In this document: piece by piece, positions 13,448-23,147 of the stretch
How the letters are laid out: the number at the start of each line of letters is the position of its first letter
How positions within the stretch are numbered: the first letter of the stretch is position 1
DNA from: Pectobacterium zantedeschiae
GTDB taxonomy: Bacteria > Pseudomonadota > Gammaproteobacteria > Enterobacterales > Enterobacteriaceae
NCBI RefSeq assembly: GCF_004137795.1
Contig: NZ_NWTM01000002.1
Location: 310,001 to 374,000 of the forward strand
Direction of reading: 5' to 3'
Length of the DNA: 64,000 nucleotides
Notes under the pieces: model-generated
Databases searched by the model: none
The model's input: the letters and a program-made list of their open reading frames with translations, nothing else
What the model was told of the DNA's origin: nothing
Made by a program: the position numbers and the translations under genes

Positions 13448-13963
13448 GTGATTGGTATTCTAAATCGTTGGCGACAATTTGGCAGACGTTATTTCTGGCC
13501 GCATCTCTTATTAGGGATGGTCGCGGCGAGTCTTGGCCTGCCGACAAGCCTGAACGATTCACAGGACATCACTTCACTCCCTAATTCAAGCTCCAGCGTT
13601 AGTCGCCAGAATAACGTATCGCTGAGCCTTACCGATCTGGTAGCGCTGAAGGAAGCGCATCGACGCTCGTCTTACAGTGTTGATTACTGGCATCAGCATG
13701 CGATTCGTACGGTAATTCGTCATCTTTCTTTTGCATTGACGACGCCACAGACGGTCAATACCCAGCAGGTCGACGAACTACAACCCCATTCTCTGGTTTT
13801 GCTGGATACGCTAAATGCGTTGCTGACGCAGGATTCCCAGTATCCCCTTGTGATCTCCCCCCATGCTGGACGAGTCACTTTTTATCCTCAGGCATATCAT
13901 CAAATCGGCATCTGGCTTGCACAAATCCGCGGCATCCGTGCAGGGCCCTATCTTTTCAGCTGA
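13448..13963 (+). CDS. secM: Secretion monitor SecM (GTG start)
   Basis: Exported 171-residue arrest peptide that senses Sec translocase activity and regulates secA translation. The GTG at 13448 is chosen because GGTGGA ends 8 nt upstream and the product MIGILNRWRQFGRRYFWPHL matches E. coli SecM (170 aa) from residue 1. A long signal peptide covers about 1-37, the middle has NYSVDYWHQHAIRTV-like YSVDYWHQHAIRTVIRHLSF, and the C-terminus carries the arrest motif WLAQIRGIRAGP (156-167). Compared with FxxxxWIxxxxGIRAGP, the Phe position is His151 and the Ile after Trp is Leu. secA follows after 110 nt. Confidence 0.9.
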   Translation: MIGILNRWRQFGRRYFWPHLLLGMVAASLGLPTSLNDSQDITSLPNSSSSVSRQNNVSLSLTDLVALKEAHRRSSYSVDYWHQHAIRTVIRHLSFALTTPQTVNTQQVDELQPHSLVLLDTLNALLTQDSQYPLVISPHAGRVTFYPQAYHQIGIWLAQIRGIRAGPYLFS

Positions 13964-14034
13964 AAGTGTAATTGATAATTAGCTGAAGAAATTTCTCTCG
14001 TTTTGCTGAATTTCTCAGGTTTTCGATGTTGTGT

Positions 14035-14053
14035 TGCCACTGGATACGTGGCA
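14035..14053 (+). promoter_or_regulatory. Small stem-loop in the secM-secA leader
   Basis: TGCCAC (14035-14040) and GTGGCA (14048-14053) form a 6-bp stem with a 7-nt loop, ending 20 nt before the secA ATG; GTGAG follows directly. In E. coli a stem-loop here hides the secA ribosome site until SecM arrest opens it. Whether this short stem does the same is an inference. Confidence 0.35.
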
Positions 14054-14073
14054 CTTGTGAGATTAAAACTATT

Positions 14074-16776
14074 ATGGTCATGAATATCTTAACCAAAATT
14101 TTTGGTAGCCGTAACGATCGTACGCTGCGTCGTATGCGTAAAAATGTTGATGTTATTAGTCGTTTAGAACCAGAAATGGAAAAACTTTCAGATGAGGAAC
14201 TGCAAGCGAAAACGCTAGAGTTCCGTGCTCGTCTGGAAAAAGGCGAAACGCTGGAGAACCTGCTGCCAGAAGCCTTCGCCGTGGTGCGTGAATCCAGTAA
14301 GCGTGTATTTGGTATGCGCCATTTTGACGTGCAGCTTCTTGGCGGTATGGTACTGAATGAGCGTTGTATTGCGGAGATGCGTACTGGTGAAGGTAAAACG
14401 CTGACAGCAACATTACCTGCGTATCTGAACGCACTGACTGGCCGTGGCGTACACGTAGTTACCGTGAACGATTATCTGGCACAGCGTGATGCTGAAAATA
14501 ACCGTCCTTTGTTTGAATTCCTTGGCCTGAGCGTCGGTATCAACTTGCCGGGGATGCCTGCTCCGGCGAAGCGTGAAGCCTATGCAGCAGATATCACTTA
14601 CGGTACCAATAACGAATACGGTTTTGACTACCTGCGCGACAACATGGCGTTCAGCCCGGAAGAGCGCGTGCAGCGTAAATTGTACTACGCGCTGGTGGAT
14701 GAGGTTGACTCCATTCTGATCGACGAAGCACGTACACCGCTGATCATTTCCGGCCCGGCGGAGGACAGCTCCGAGCTTTATATCAGCGTCAATAAAATCA
14801 TCCCTCACCTAATTCGTCAGGAAAAAGAAGATTCGGATACCTTCCACGGTGAAGGCCACTTCTCTGTTGATGAGAAAGCACGTCAGGTGAACCTCACCGA
14901 GCGTGGTCTGGTTTTGGTAGAAGAACTGCTGGTGAAAGAAGGCATTATGGAGGAGGGCGAATCACTGTACTCTCCAACCAATATTATGCTTATGCACCAT
15001 GTGACCGCCGCGCTGCGTGCGCACGTGCTGTTTACCCGCGATGTTGACTACATTGTGAAAGACGGCGAAGTTATCATCGTTGACGAACACACCGGCCGTA
15101 CCATGCAGGGACGTCGTTGGTCTGATGGTCTGCATCAGGCCGTGGAAGCGAAAGAAAAAGTAGCCATTCAGAATGAAAATCAGACGCTGGCTTCCATTAC
15201 CTTCCAGAACTACTTCCGCCTGTATGAAAAATTGGCAGGTATGACCGGTACGGCAGATACCGAAGCATTCGAGTTCAGCTCCATCTATAAGCTGGATACG
15301 ATTGTGGTGCCGACTAACCGTCCGATGATTCGTAAAGACTTGCCTGATCTGGTCTATATGACCGAGCAGGAAAAAATCGATGCCATCATTGAAGATATCA
15401 AAGATCGTTCTGTAAAAGGTCAGCCTATTTTGGTTGGTACGATCTCCATTGAGAAATCCGAAGTGGTTTCTCTGGCGCTGGAGAAAGCTGGCATCAAACA
15501 CAACGTGTTGAACGCGAAGTTCCACGCTATGGAAGCAGACATCGTTGCTCAGGCGGGCCAGTCTGGTGCTGTCACCATCGCGACCAATATGGCCGGTCGT
15601 GGTACGGATATCGTATTGGGTGGTAGCTGGCAGGCAGAAGTGGCACATCTGGAAAACCCAGATGACGAGCAAATTGCAGAAATTAAAGCGGCCTGGAAAG
15701 TGCGTCATGATGCCGTGTTGGCTGCGGGCGGTTTGCACATTATCGGTACTGAACGCCATGAATCTCGTCGTATCGATAACCAGCTGCGTGGCCGTTCTGG
15801 TCGTCAAGGGGATGCAGGTTCATCACGCTTCTATCTGTCAATGGAAGATGCGTTGATGCGTATTTTTGCGTCCGATCGTGTTTCTAACATGATGCGCAAA
15901 CTGGGTATGAAACCGGGTGAAGCGATTGAGCACCCATGGGTCACCAAGGCGATTGCTAACGCACAGCGTAAAGTGGAAAGCCGTAACTTTGATATTCGTA
16001 AACAGTTGCTGGAATACGATGATGTGGCGAATGACCAACGTCGTGCGATCTACACTCAGCGTAACGAACTGCTGGACGTGTCCGATATCAGTGAAACCAT
16101 CACCAGCATTCGTGAGGATGTGTTTAAAGCGACTATTGACAGTTATATCCCACCAGAATCTCTGGAAGAAATGTGGGATACGGAAGGCCTGGAACAGCGC
16201 CTGAAGAACGACTTCGATCTGGATATGCCAATCAAAGCGTGGCTGGATAAAGAGCCTGAGCTGCATGAAGAAACGCTGCGCGAGCGTATTTTCCAACAGG
16301 CGCTTGAAGTTTATCATCGCAAAGAAGAAGTTGTTGGTAATGAAGTCATGCGCAACTTCGAAAAAGGCGTGATGCTACAGACGCTGGATTCCCTGTGGAA
16401 AGAGCATCTGGCTGCAATGGATTACCTGCGTCAGGGCATCCACCTGCGTGGCTATGCACAGAAAGATCCGAAGCAAGAATATAAGCGTGAGTCGTTCTCT
16501 ATGTTTGCCGCGATGTTGGAATCACTGAAATATGAAGTGATCAGCACGTTGAGCAAAGTTCAGGTGAGAATGCCGGAAGAAATCGAAGCGCTGGAGCTGC
16601 AACGCCGTGAAGAAGCAGAGCGTTTGGCTCAGCAGCAGCAGTTTAGTCATCAGGAAGAAGACAGCCTGAATACGGGTTCACCGGCGCAGGCAGATCGTAA
16701 AATTGGACGTAACGATCCTTGCCCATGTGGTTCAGGTAAAAAATATAAGCAGTGCCACGGTCGTTTACAGAAATAA
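14074..16776 (+). CDS. secA: Preprotein translocase ATPase SecA
   Basis: Motor ATPase that pushes preproteins through SecYEG. From the ATG at 14074 the protein is 900 residues (E. coli 901) and its N-terminus [18 protein letters not shown] aligns residue for residue with E. coli; the frame is open for 16 codons upstream without family similarity. Visible parts are Walker A MRTGEGKT near 102, Walker [13 protein letters not shown] near 208, the second nucleotide-binding domain with [10 protein letters not shown] and [10 protein letters not shown], and a C-terminal zinc-binding [13 protein letters not shown]. Expression is presumably controlled through secM. Confidence 0.97.
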   Translation: MVMNILTKIFGSRNDRTLRRMRKNVDVISRLEPEMEKLSDEELQAKTLEFRARLEKGETLENLLPEAFAVVRESSKRVFGMRHFDVQLLGGMVLNERCIAEMRTGEGKTLTATLPAYLNALTGRGVHVVTVNDYLAQRDAENNRPLFEFLGLSVGINLPGMPAPAKREAYAADITYGTNNEYGFDYLRDNMAFSPEERVQRKLYYALVDEVDSILIDEARTPLIISGPAEDSSELYISVNKIIPHLIRQEKEDSDTFHGEGHFSVDEKARQVNLTERGLVLVEELLVKEGIMEEGESLYSPTNIMLMHHVTAALRAHVLFTRDVDYIVKDGEVIIVDEHTGRTMQGRRWSDGLHQAVEAKEKVAIQNENQTLASITFQNYFRLYEKLAGMTGTADTEAFEFSSIYKLDTIVVPTNRPMIRKDLPDLVYMTEQEKIDAIIEDIKDRSVKGQPILVGTISIEKSEVVSLALEKAGIKHNVLNAKFHAMEADIVAQAGQSGAVTIATNMAGRGTDIVLGGSWQAEVAHLENPDDEQIAEIKAAWKVRHDAVLAAGGLHIIGTERHESRRIDNQLRGRSGRQGDAGSSRFYLSMEDALMRIFASDRVSNMMRKLGMKPGEAIEHPWVTKAIANAQRKVESRNFDIRKQLLEYDDVANDQRRAIYTQRNELLDVSDISETITSIREDVFKATIDSYIPPESLEEMWDTEGLEQRLKNDFDLDMPIKAWLDKEPELHEETLRERIFQQALEVYHRKEEVVGNEVMRNFEKGVMLQTLDSLWKEHLAAMDYLRQGIHLRGYAQKDPKQEYKRESFSMFAAMLESLKYEVISTLSKVQVRMPEEIEALELQRREEAERLAQQQQFSHQEEDSLNTGSPAQADRKIGRNDPCPCGSGKKYKQCHGRLQK

Positions 16777-16814
16777 TTGGCTGCTAAACCCAGTGATTAA
16801 AATGTGATAAGTAC

Positions 16815-16838
16815 AAAGGCGGTCATTGACCGCCTTTT
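16815..16838 (+). terminator. Intrinsic terminator after secA
   Basis: Perfect 10-bp stem AAAGGCGGTC / GACCGCCTTT with a 3-nt loop followed by a T run. It lies between the secA stop and the mutT ribosome site, so mutT expression depends on read-through or a promoter within this short gap. Confidence 0.85.
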
Positions 16839-16866
16839 ACTTGATAAGAATCTGATAGGAATTGTC

Positions 16867-17262
16867 ATGACGCAAAAACAGTTATCCGTCGCGGTGGGCA
16901 TCATCCGTAATACGGAACAGCAATATTTCATTGCTCGTCGCCCTGATGGTGTTCATATGGCAGGGATGTGGGAGTTTCCCGGCGGTAAAGTTGAAGTGGG
17001 AGAAACTCCCGAGCAGGCACTGATTCGTGAACTGCATGAAGAAACGGGCATCAAAGCCATCGCCCCCAAGCCGCTAAACGATAAAACGTTTTCTACGCCG
17101 GAAAGAATCATCACGCTTCATTTCTTTTTGGTTGAAGTGTGGCAAGGAGAACCCTATGGCCGAGAAGGGCAGGAATCTCGTTGGGTGAGCGTGGAGGCGT
17201 TGCGTGAGGAAGAGTTTCCGCCAGCGAATGCGGAGATGATCCGCTGGTTGAAATCGCTTTAA
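16867..17262 (+). CDS. mutT: 8-oxo-dGTP diphosphatase MutT
   Basis: Nudix hydrolase that clears 8-oxo-dGTP from the nucleotide pool and prevents A:T to C:G transversions. The 131-residue protein has the Nudix box GGKVEVGETPEQALIREL followed by HEETGI (about 39-62). The ATG at 16867 has AGGA 6 nt upstream and gives the normal family length (E. coli 129); an in-frame ATG at 16804 lies upstream of the secA terminator and is not used. It converges on yacG. Confidence 0.93.
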   Translation: MTQKQLSVAVGIIRNTEQQYFIARRPDGVHMAGMWEFPGGKVEVGETPEQALIRELHEETGIKAIAPKPLNDKTFSTPERIITLHFFLVEVWQGEPYGREGQESRWVSVEALREEEFPPANAEMIRWLKSL

Positions 17263-17292
17263 TCGAATCTTGCCTGTCTGTACTCGTTATTC

Positions 17293-17320
17293 GCGAAACG
17301 CGGCTATTAGCGCGTTTCGC
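17293..17320. terminator. Inverted repeat between mutT and yacG
   Basis: Perfect 10-bp inverted repeat GCGAAACGCG / CGCGTTTCGC with an 8-nt loop that contains the yacG stop codon (17307-17309, minus strand). There is no strong T tract on either strand; it may act as a bidirectional 3'-end stabiliser. Confidence 0.5.
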
Positions 17321-17501
17321 TCCAGTCTTCACTGTCTGAAACCATATCATCACTCGGAATGCGCTTTTCTTCATCAGCCCATTCGCCCAAATCGATGAGC
17401 TGACAACGTTTGCTGCAAAATGGGCGATAGATGCTGTTTTCATCCCAGATGACCGCCTGCTTGCAGGTTGGGCACTTCACCGTCGTAATCTCTGTTGTCA
17501 T
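17307..17501 (-). CDS. yacG: DNA gyrase inhibitor YacG (zinc finger)
   Basis: 64-residue zinc-binding protein that in E. coli binds GyrB and inhibits gyrase. Zinc ligands are C10-x2-C13 and C29-x3-C33, within KCPTCKQ and RPFCSKRC; the tail is acidic. The length matches E. coli (65). It is the last gene of coaE-zapD-yacG. Its stop codon lies in the loop of the mutT-side hairpin. Confidence 0.92.
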   Translation of the reverse strand: MTTEITTVKCPTCKQAVIWDENSIYRPFCSKRCQLIDLGEWADEEKRIPSDDMVSDSEDWSETR

Positions 17502-17557
17502 AAAATTCTTTTCACTCTATTTGGTGCTTAACACGTTTTCGTTTATCAGCGCTGAGC

Positions 17558-18310
17558 CTAGCAGCAGGCCAGTTCAAACGTTAAACGAGGCGGAATATGG
17601 CCGTTTTCACTATCTAATGGCAGGAAACGGATGGCATAGCGAGTCTTGTGACCGGATATTTGTGGATAGAGCTGATGTACCTGTTCAAGGCGCAAACGTA
17701 GCAGGTCCGCATCCGAGGCATTGTCCTGAAAGAAACCGTTCAGACTGGTCTGTGGTCGGAATGTGCCGGAGTGGCGGATCAGCTCCAGAATCATATCCAG
17801 CGCTTGTTTGAGTGGTAGCAGCGAGCTAAGCCAGCCGGAAACCAATTTCTCGCGCAGTTCCTGAGGCTGATGCAGCCAGCTATGTAGCGTTGGTAAGTCG
17901 AAACTACAACATCCGCCGGGAATACCGAGCCGCTGGCGTACCATCCCAATCAGGCGATCTTCTCGTAAGAACTGCCCCATCCGTGGCGCTGCCATCAGCG
18001 TACTAGATAGATCTTTCAACTGACGTCGCAGCGAGTGGATGCGCTCCATATCGACGCCTGGCACATCACTCCATTGCAGCAGTTTTTGCTGTTGGCGCTC
18101 CAGTTCTTTCAGCAACTCGGTACGCACATCGCCACGTTCCAGCACATCAAGCAACTCGGCGATGGCGCGAAAAAATGTCAGGGCGCTCCCCATGTCGGTC
18201 AGGGAATGATTTTGATGCAACTGCTGCAGTAATGATTCGATACGCAACCAGGTACGTGTTTTTTCGTTCAGCGGATATTCAAATAAAATCGTTGAGGAAG
18301 CGTCACTCAT
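17558..18310 (-). CDS. zapD: Z-ring associated protein ZapD
   Basis: 250-residue cytoplasmic protein that bundles FtsZ filaments by binding the FtsZ C-terminal peptide (E. coli ZapD/YacF, 247 aa). It begins [20 protein letters not shown] and is rich in helices, with [10 protein letters not shown] and the GGCCSFDLP segment typical of the family. The first 8 nt overlap the end of coaE, so the two are translationally coupled, with yacG following 56 nt later. The FtsZ target is encoded about 6 kb upstream in the same window. Confidence 0.93.
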   Translation of the reverse strand: MSDASSTILFEYPLNEKTRTWLRIESLLQQLHQNHSLTDMGSALTFFRAIAELLDVLERGDVRTELLKELERQQQKLLQWSDVPGVDMERIHSLRRQLKDLSSTLMAAPRMGQFLREDRLIGMVRQRLGIPGGCCSFDLPTLHSWLHQPQELREKLVSGWLSSLLPLKQALDMILELIRHSGTFRPQTSLNGFFQDNASDADLLRLRLEQVHQLYPQISGHKTRYAIRFLPLDSENGHIPPRLTFELACC

Positions 18311-18929
18311 TCTTAGCCATCCTGTCGGCTGCGGAGGCGGCTAGCTCCAGGTAAAGGCGGTGTAATTCCGCAACCTGTGGAGCCAGTTCGTTTGTGCAGC
18401 GACTGTTATCAATAATATCATCGGCATAAGCCAGGCGCTGTTCTCGGGTTGCCTGTGCTGCCAGTATGTTTTCTGCTTGCTGCAGACTGATACCATCGCG
18501 GGCCAGTGTGCGTTCAAGCTGTGTTTCTCTATCTACATCAACGACCAGAATACGCTGTGCTCGCTGCTGTAAACCGTTCTCCACCAGTAAAGGGACGACC
18601 CACAGAATATATGGCGTGGATATGGCTCGAAATTGGGCCTGTGTTTCCTGATGGATCAACGGATGGAGTAAATTATTCAGCCACAGTTTCTCCTCTGGCG
18701 AGGAAAAAATGCGGTCACGTAGTGCGGCACGGTTCAATGAACCATCGGTATTGAGCACGACATCGCCAAACCGGAGCTTAATGGCATCCAGTGCGGGTTT
18801 CCCAGGCTCGACTACCTGTCGTGCGAGGATATCCGCATCAACAATAGTGGTTCCTAGTTTGGCAAATTCATCGGCTACGGTGCTTTTCCCGCTGCCGATA
18901 CCGCCCGTTAAGGCTACGATGTATGTCAT
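18303..18929 (-). CDS. coaE: Dephospho-CoA kinase
   Basis: Last enzyme of coenzyme A synthesis, phosphorylating the 3'-hydroxyl of dephospho-CoA. The 208-residue protein has the P-loop GGIGSGKS at 9-16, D33-x-D in IVDADILAR and the lid region with LERTLARD. The ATG has AGG 5 nt upstream. It leads the zapD-yacG operon. The neighbouring gap holds a promoter candidate and an ERIC element for guaC on the opposite strand. Confidence 0.95.
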   Translation of the reverse strand: MTYIVALTGGIGSGKSTVADEFAKLGTTIVDADILARQVVEPGKPALDAIKLRFGDVVLNTDGSLNRAALRDRIFSSPEEKLWLNNLLHPLIHQETQAQFRAISTPYILWVVPLLVENGLQQRAQRILVVDVDRETQLERTLARDGISLQQAENILAAQATREQRLAYADDIIDNSRCTNELAPQVAELHRLYLELAASAADRMAKNE

Positions 18930-19098
18930 TGCACCTGTGTTGAAAAATTAACATTTCTACTATTTTCAAGGGAAAGGAACACATTATTATCCCCTGAAGC
19001 CAATCAGGCATAAGCCGCAGTTTGCTCCACGCTATCACCTTGTTAGGCGATAGGTAAATTTTTCTGATTTTATCCCAAATAAAGTGAAAATCGCAGTC

Positions 19099-19126
19099 TT
19101 GCCGTAGGATTATTCCTGCGTATGAT
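19099..19126 (+). promoter_or_regulatory. Candidate sigma-70 promoter for guaC
   Basis: TTGCCG (19099-19104) and TATGAT (19121-19126) with a 16-bp spacer match the -35 and -10 hexamers at 4 and 5 of 6 positions. If real, the whole ERIC element downstream would be transcribed in the guaC 5' leader. Confidence 0.35.
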
Positions 19127-19165
19127 AACGTCACTGGTAAAGGGCATTATTTTTTCAGAAATGAT

Positions 19166-19292
19166 TATGCCCGTCATACTTCAAGCTGCATGTGTGTTGG
19201 CTTCCCTTACTCACCCCAGTCACTTACTTGAGTAAGCTCCTGGGGATTCGTGCGGTCGCCGCCTGCCTGCAACTCGAATTATTTAGGGCATT
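19166..19292. repeat. ERIC element 1 (127 bp, full length)
   Basis: Exactly 127 bp, with the ERIC core recognisable on this strand: CACCCCAGTCACTTACTT and GTAAGCTCCTGGGGATTC, and the end CTCGAATTATTTAGGG. It lies in the coaE-guaC gap, ending 53 nt before the guaC ATG. The 416-bp gap otherwise shows only the promoter candidate. Confidence 0.93.
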
Positions 19293-19345
19293 GCCCAGTA
19301 ACGATACTGAGCATTCCGCCGTCACTAACCAGGAACTCGAACCTC

Positions 19346-20386
19346 ATGCGTATTGAAGAAGATTTAAAGTTAGGCTTTAAAGACGTTCTCATCCGGCCAA
19401 AGCGTTCGACGCTGAAAAGCCGCTCTGACGTTGAGCTGGAACGTCAATTCACCTTCCTACACGCCGGTGGCAACTGGTCTGGTGTACCGATTATCGCCGC
19501 TAATATGGATACTGTGGGTACGTTTAGTATGGCGGAAGTCCTGGCCTCTTTTGATGTTCTGACGGCTGTCCATAAACACTATTCTGTCGAGCAATGGTCA
19601 CAGTTTGTGCAACGCGCACCTGAATCGGTATTACGCCATGTTATGGTTTCGACTGGGACATCTGACGCTGATTTCATCAAGTTAAAGCAAATTCTGGCGC
19701 TGTCGTCTGAATTGAAATTTATCTGTATCGATGTCGCAAATGGGTATTCGGAACACTTTGTCACGTTCCTGCAAAAAGCGCGTGAGGCTTGCCCGGACAA
19801 AGTCATCTGTGCTGGAAACGTGGTGACGGGTGAAATGGTGGAAGAGCTCATTCTCTCTGGGGCGGATATCGTGAAAGTCGGTATTGGCCCCGGTTCTGTC
19901 TGCACGACGCGTGTTAAAACGGGCGTAGGGTATCCTCAACTTTCTGCTGTTATTGAGTGTGCTGATGCGGCACACGGTCTCGGTGGACAAATTGTGAGCG
20001 ACGGTGGGTGTGCTATGCCGGGCGATGTCGCGAAAGCATTCGGTGGTGGAGCTGATTTTGTCATGCTGGGCGGTATGCTGGCAGGACATGATGAATGTGA
20101 AGGAACCATCGTTGAAGAAAACGGTGAGAAAATGATGTTGTTCTACGGTATGAGTTCCGCATCTGCGATGGAGCGTCACGTCGGTGGCGTGGCGGAGTAC
20201 CGTGCCGCAGAAGGAAAAACCGTGAAATTGCCACTGCGCGGTCCGGTAAATAACACCGTACGTGATATTCTTGGCGGCCTACGTTCGGCCTGTACCTATG
20301 TCGGTGCATCCCGCTTGAAGGAGCTGACGAAACGTACAACGTTTATCCGTGTGGCCGAACAAGAAAATCGTATTTTCAACGGATAG
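19346..20386 (+). CDS. guaC: GMP reductase
   Basis: NADPH-dependent reductase converting GMP to IMP, with an IMP dehydrogenase-like TIM barrel. The 346-residue protein starts [20 protein letters not shown] as in E. coli (347 aa), with the catalytic cysteine C186 in GPGSVCTTR and the [15 protein letters not shown] loop near 224. AGGAAC 9 nt upstream supports the ATG at 19346. The frame continues upstream to 19250, but only through ERIC sequence. It converges on hofC. Confidence 0.95.
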   Translation: MRIEEDLKLGFKDVLIRPKRSTLKSRSDVELERQFTFLHAGGNWSGVPIIAANMDTVGTFSMAEVLASFDVLTAVHKHYSVEQWSQFVQRAPESVLRHVMVSTGTSDADFIKLKQILALSSELKFICIDVANGYSEHFVTFLQKAREACPDKVICAGNVVTGEMVEELILSGADIVKVGIGPGSVCTTRVKTGVGYPQLSAVIECADAAHGLGGQIVSDGGCAMPGDVAKAFGGGADFVMLGGMLAGHDECEGTIVEENGEKMMLFYGMSSASAMERHVGGVAEYRAAEGKTVKLPLRGPVNNTVRDILGGLRSACTYVGASRLKELTKRTTFIRVAEQENRIFNG

Positions 20387-20470
20387 TTGTGCCTTCAGAT
20401 TCCATCTTTCCGCTGTTACCAGTGGTGGGGCGATCTGATTTGTAGATATTGCCGTGCGGTATTGGTCGGT

Positions 20471-21676
20471 TCAGGCACCGGCCAATACATTCCCCAGTTG
20501 GAAGATTGGCAAATACATGCCAATCACCAGCGCTCCAACCATTCCCCCGACGACCATCATCAGCAATGGCTCCAGCGTTTGTGCCAGCATATCCGCCTGC
20601 TGCTGTACCTGCCCCTCATGCCATTCTGCCAACTGTGTAAAGATCGCATCCAATGCACCGGTTTCTTCCCCAACGTGAATCAACTGCGGGCAAGGTGCGG
20701 GAAACAGCGCGGCGTGATGTTGCACGGCATGGTATAGCGATGTGCCCTGATGCAACTGCTCCTGTATCTGTTGAATCGCATCCTGATAAAGCGGATGGCG
20801 GATCGTCGCAGCGGCATCCAGCCCTTCAGGAAGCGTCAAGCCAGCATGCTGCGTCATTGCCAGAATATTAAATATCTGACTCAGCGATTTACCGCGTAGC
20901 AGGCGGGATACCACGGGAAGCTTCAGCAGCCATTCTTGTTCTCTGATTTTCCATAATGGCCTTTTCTGCCTCAATCGGGCGTACCCCAGTATTAGGCAAC
21001 TTAGTACCAGCAACCCAATGAATCCGTAACCAGCGATGATATCTGCCAGATGGAGCAGTTGCTGGGTAAACCAAGGTAATGGTGCGTTAAATGAGGAGTA
21101 GAGTGTCGCGAATTCGGGTAAAACCAGAATCAACATTAGCATGCTGACCAGCATGGCGATTGCCAAAATAAAGCAGGGATAGCGTAGCGCCTTGATGACT
21201 TTCTGCTGCAGTCTGGATTGCTTTTCTTGCTGTTGCGCTAGCTGTAGGCAGCATCTGTCTAGTTTCCCTGTTAATTCGCCGACGGTAATGAGGGAGCGGT
21301 ACAGTACGGGAAAGATATGAGGATAGTCGTGTAACGCTTCAGACAGCGAACTTCCCTGAGCAACATGGGTACGAACGTCCCGTAATACACAGCGCCAGCC
21401 GGGGCGTTCATGCTGTTCCGACACCAGTTTTAATGCATCCAATAGCGGCAATCCCGCTTGTAGCAGGGCAGCAAGCTGTTTGATTAATTCTCCTAGCTGT
21501 TCGCGCTTCCAGTAGCGGAGTGACAGGTAATGACCAGCTTTTACGAGAAGCGGTTGGTAACCTTGTGCAATCAGGCTGGCATAGACGTGCTTGCGGTGTG
21601 TGCTGATAAGTTCTCCTTCGGAGAGGCCTCCCTCGGATGTCATTGCCTGCCAGCGATATAAGCGTTCTAGCTTCAT
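20471..21676 (-). CDS. hofC: Type IV pilus inner-membrane platform protein HofC (PilC family)
   Basis: 401-residue GspF/PilC-family protein that forms the inner-membrane platform of the type IV pilus or related fibre. It shows the two repeated GspF domains (QLAALLQAGLPLLDALK near 67 and LAMTQHAGLTLPEGLD near 263) and three hydrophobic segments, near 168-190, 215-235 and 370-390. The start overlaps hofB by 4 nt with a GGAGG site. It is the last gene of ppdD-hofB-hofC; the outer-membrane secretin and other assembly genes are not in the window. Confidence 0.9.
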   Translation of the reverse strand: MKLERLYRWQAMTSEGGLSEGELISTHRKHVYASLIAQGYQPLLVKAGHYLSLRYWKREQLGELIKQLAALLQAGLPLLDALKLVSEQHERPGWRCVLRDVRTHVAQGSSLSEALHDYPHIFPVLYRSLITVGELTGKLDRCCLQLAQQQEKQSRLQQKVIKALRYPCFILAIAMLVSMLMLILVLPEFATLYSSFNAPLPWFTQQLLHLADIIAGYGFIGLLVLSCLILGYARLRQKRPLWKIREQEWLLKLPVVSRLLRGKSLSQIFNILAMTQHAGLTLPEGLDAAATIRHPLYQDAIQQIQEQLHQGTSLYHAVQHHAALFPAPCPQLIHVGEETGALDAIFTQLAEWHEGQVQQQADMLAQTLEPLLMMVVGGMVGALVIGMYLPIFQLGNVLAGA

Positions 21677-23145
21677 TGTGCCTCCTTATTTATTGAGTGC
21701 TCATCGCCTACAACACGATAGATTTCACCAAGTGAAGTTAGGCCATCGTTGACCAGCTCGAGCCCAGCAATCAGCAATGTAGGGAAACCTGAGTTGCATG
21801 ACAGGGCAGATAATTCCCCTACGCTGGCGTTGCCCGCTAATGCTGTCTGAAAATCCGACGTGATGGGGAGTAATTCATAGAGTGCGACGCGCCCATAATA
21901 GCCAGAGAAACAGTGGCTACAGCCGCAGGCTTGCCAGTGGTGTAGTGGCCCTTGCCATACGTCGTTTGGCAGTGAGAGTAGAGGTGCCCCTGGGGTTTTA
22001 CAGTGCGGACATAATCGTCGAACGAGTCGCTGTGCGACGATGAGCTTTAGCGCCGCAGCTAACAGATAACCGGGAATACCTAGATGACTGAGGCGAGTCA
22101 GGGTTTCTACGGCAGAATTGGTATGCAGCGTGGACATCACCAGATGGCCGGTTTGTGCGGCTTTGACTGCAATTTCTGCGGTTTCGGTATCGCGGATTTC
22201 ACCGATCATAATGATGTCTGGGTCCTGTCGTAGCAGCGCACGTAAAATTCTGCCAAATCCCAGTTCGGCTTTAGGATTGATCGCCGTCTGGTTGATTCCC
22301 TCTAAAGGAATTTCGACGGGATCTTCCACACTACAGATATTGCGGCAGCTATCGTTTAACCAGCGTATCGCGCTATAAAGCGTTACGGTTTTTCCACTGC
22401 CCGTGGGGCCGGTGACTAATAGCATGCCCTGTGCGGCGCTCAGCACGCTAATAACCTGTTGTAATGCCTTTGCGCTAAGACCGAGTTTATCCAGTACCAG
22501 TTCTTGCTGGTGCGTTTGTAAAATACGCAGTACGACTTTTTCTCCCTGTTGCACGGGAAGGGTAGCGATGCGCAATGAGTAAGCTTGTTGATCCAGCATC
22601 AGGCTGAACTGGCCGTCTTGTGGCAATCGCCGTTCAGCGATGTTCAACTTGCCCATGATTTTCAGCCGCGCGGTAATTCGGTTTGCCAGTTCGGGGGGCG
22701 GCGCGGATATTGCCTGCAACACACCGTCAATGCGTAGCCGCACGCGATAGCTGTCTGGTAGCGGCTCAAAGTGGATATCAGAAGCGCGACGCTGAACGGC
22801 GAGGCGCAGCGTTTGATGGATAAATTGTGCGACTGGGGAAGCATCATCCTGATCCTGTTGCCCGGCGCTGGAACGTTCGACGCGGGTATGGTAAGTCTCT
22901 GTGGGCTCGGCAACGGCATTCACTGGGTTAAGCTGTTGCTCCATTCTGGCCTGTGGCCATTGTTCCACCATAATTCGGCGATTGCTGGCGAAACGCAGCG
23001 CAGCAATCATCTCCGCAGACGGGGACGTCGTGACGGCGACCGACAGCGTTTGTTCATCGAGGTTAAGCAGTAATGCCTGATAACGTCGGCACAGTGTCTG
23101 TAACTCGCTGAGCGTATGTTCGGAGGAGAAGGATGAATCAGTCAT
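21673..23145 (-). CDS. hofB: Type IV pilus assembly ATPase HofB (PilB/GspE family)
   Basis: 490-residue hexameric ATPase that drives pilin polymerisation. Walker A is GPTGSGKT at 246-253, the Walker B region is DPDIIMIGEIRD, the His box is STLHTN, and two CxxC pairs (LCPHCK and CSHC) form the family zinc knob. The N-terminal domain is short relative to plant-pathogen PilB proteins but like E. coli HofB (461 aa). It follows ppdD after 2 nt and overlaps hofC by 4 nt. Confidence 0.92.
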   Translation of the reverse strand: MTDSSFSSEHTLSELQTLCRRYQALLLNLDEQTLSVAVTTSPSAEMIAALRFASNRRIMVEQWPQARMEQQLNPVNAVAEPTETYHTRVERSSAGQQDQDDASPVAQFIHQTLRLAVQRRASDIHFEPLPDSYRVRLRIDGVLQAISAPPPELANRITARLKIMGKLNIAERRLPQDGQFSLMLDQQAYSLRIATLPVQQGEKVVLRILQTHQQELVLDKLGLSAKALQQVISVLSAAQGMLLVTGPTGSGKTVTLYSAIRWLNDSCRNICSVEDPVEIPLEGINQTAINPKAELGFGRILRALLRQDPDIIMIGEIRDTETAEIAVKAAQTGHLVMSTLHTNSAVETLTRLSHLGIPGYLLAAALKLIVAQRLVRRLCPHCKTPGAPLLSLPNDVWQGPLHHWQACGCSHCFSGYYGRVALYELLPITSDFQTALAGNASVGELSALSCNSGFPTLLIAGLELVNDGLTSLGEIYRVVGDEHSINKEAQ

Positions 23146-23147
23146 GA

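Noticed and set aside
14962-15807. Long antisense frame (281 codons) in secA
   Set aside because: Shadow of a strongly conserved gene; no start context and no recognisable domain.
19250-19345. Upstream extension of guaC by 32 residues
   Set aside because: It translates ERIC repeat sequence, and the known GuaC N-terminus starts at 19346 with a good ribosome site.
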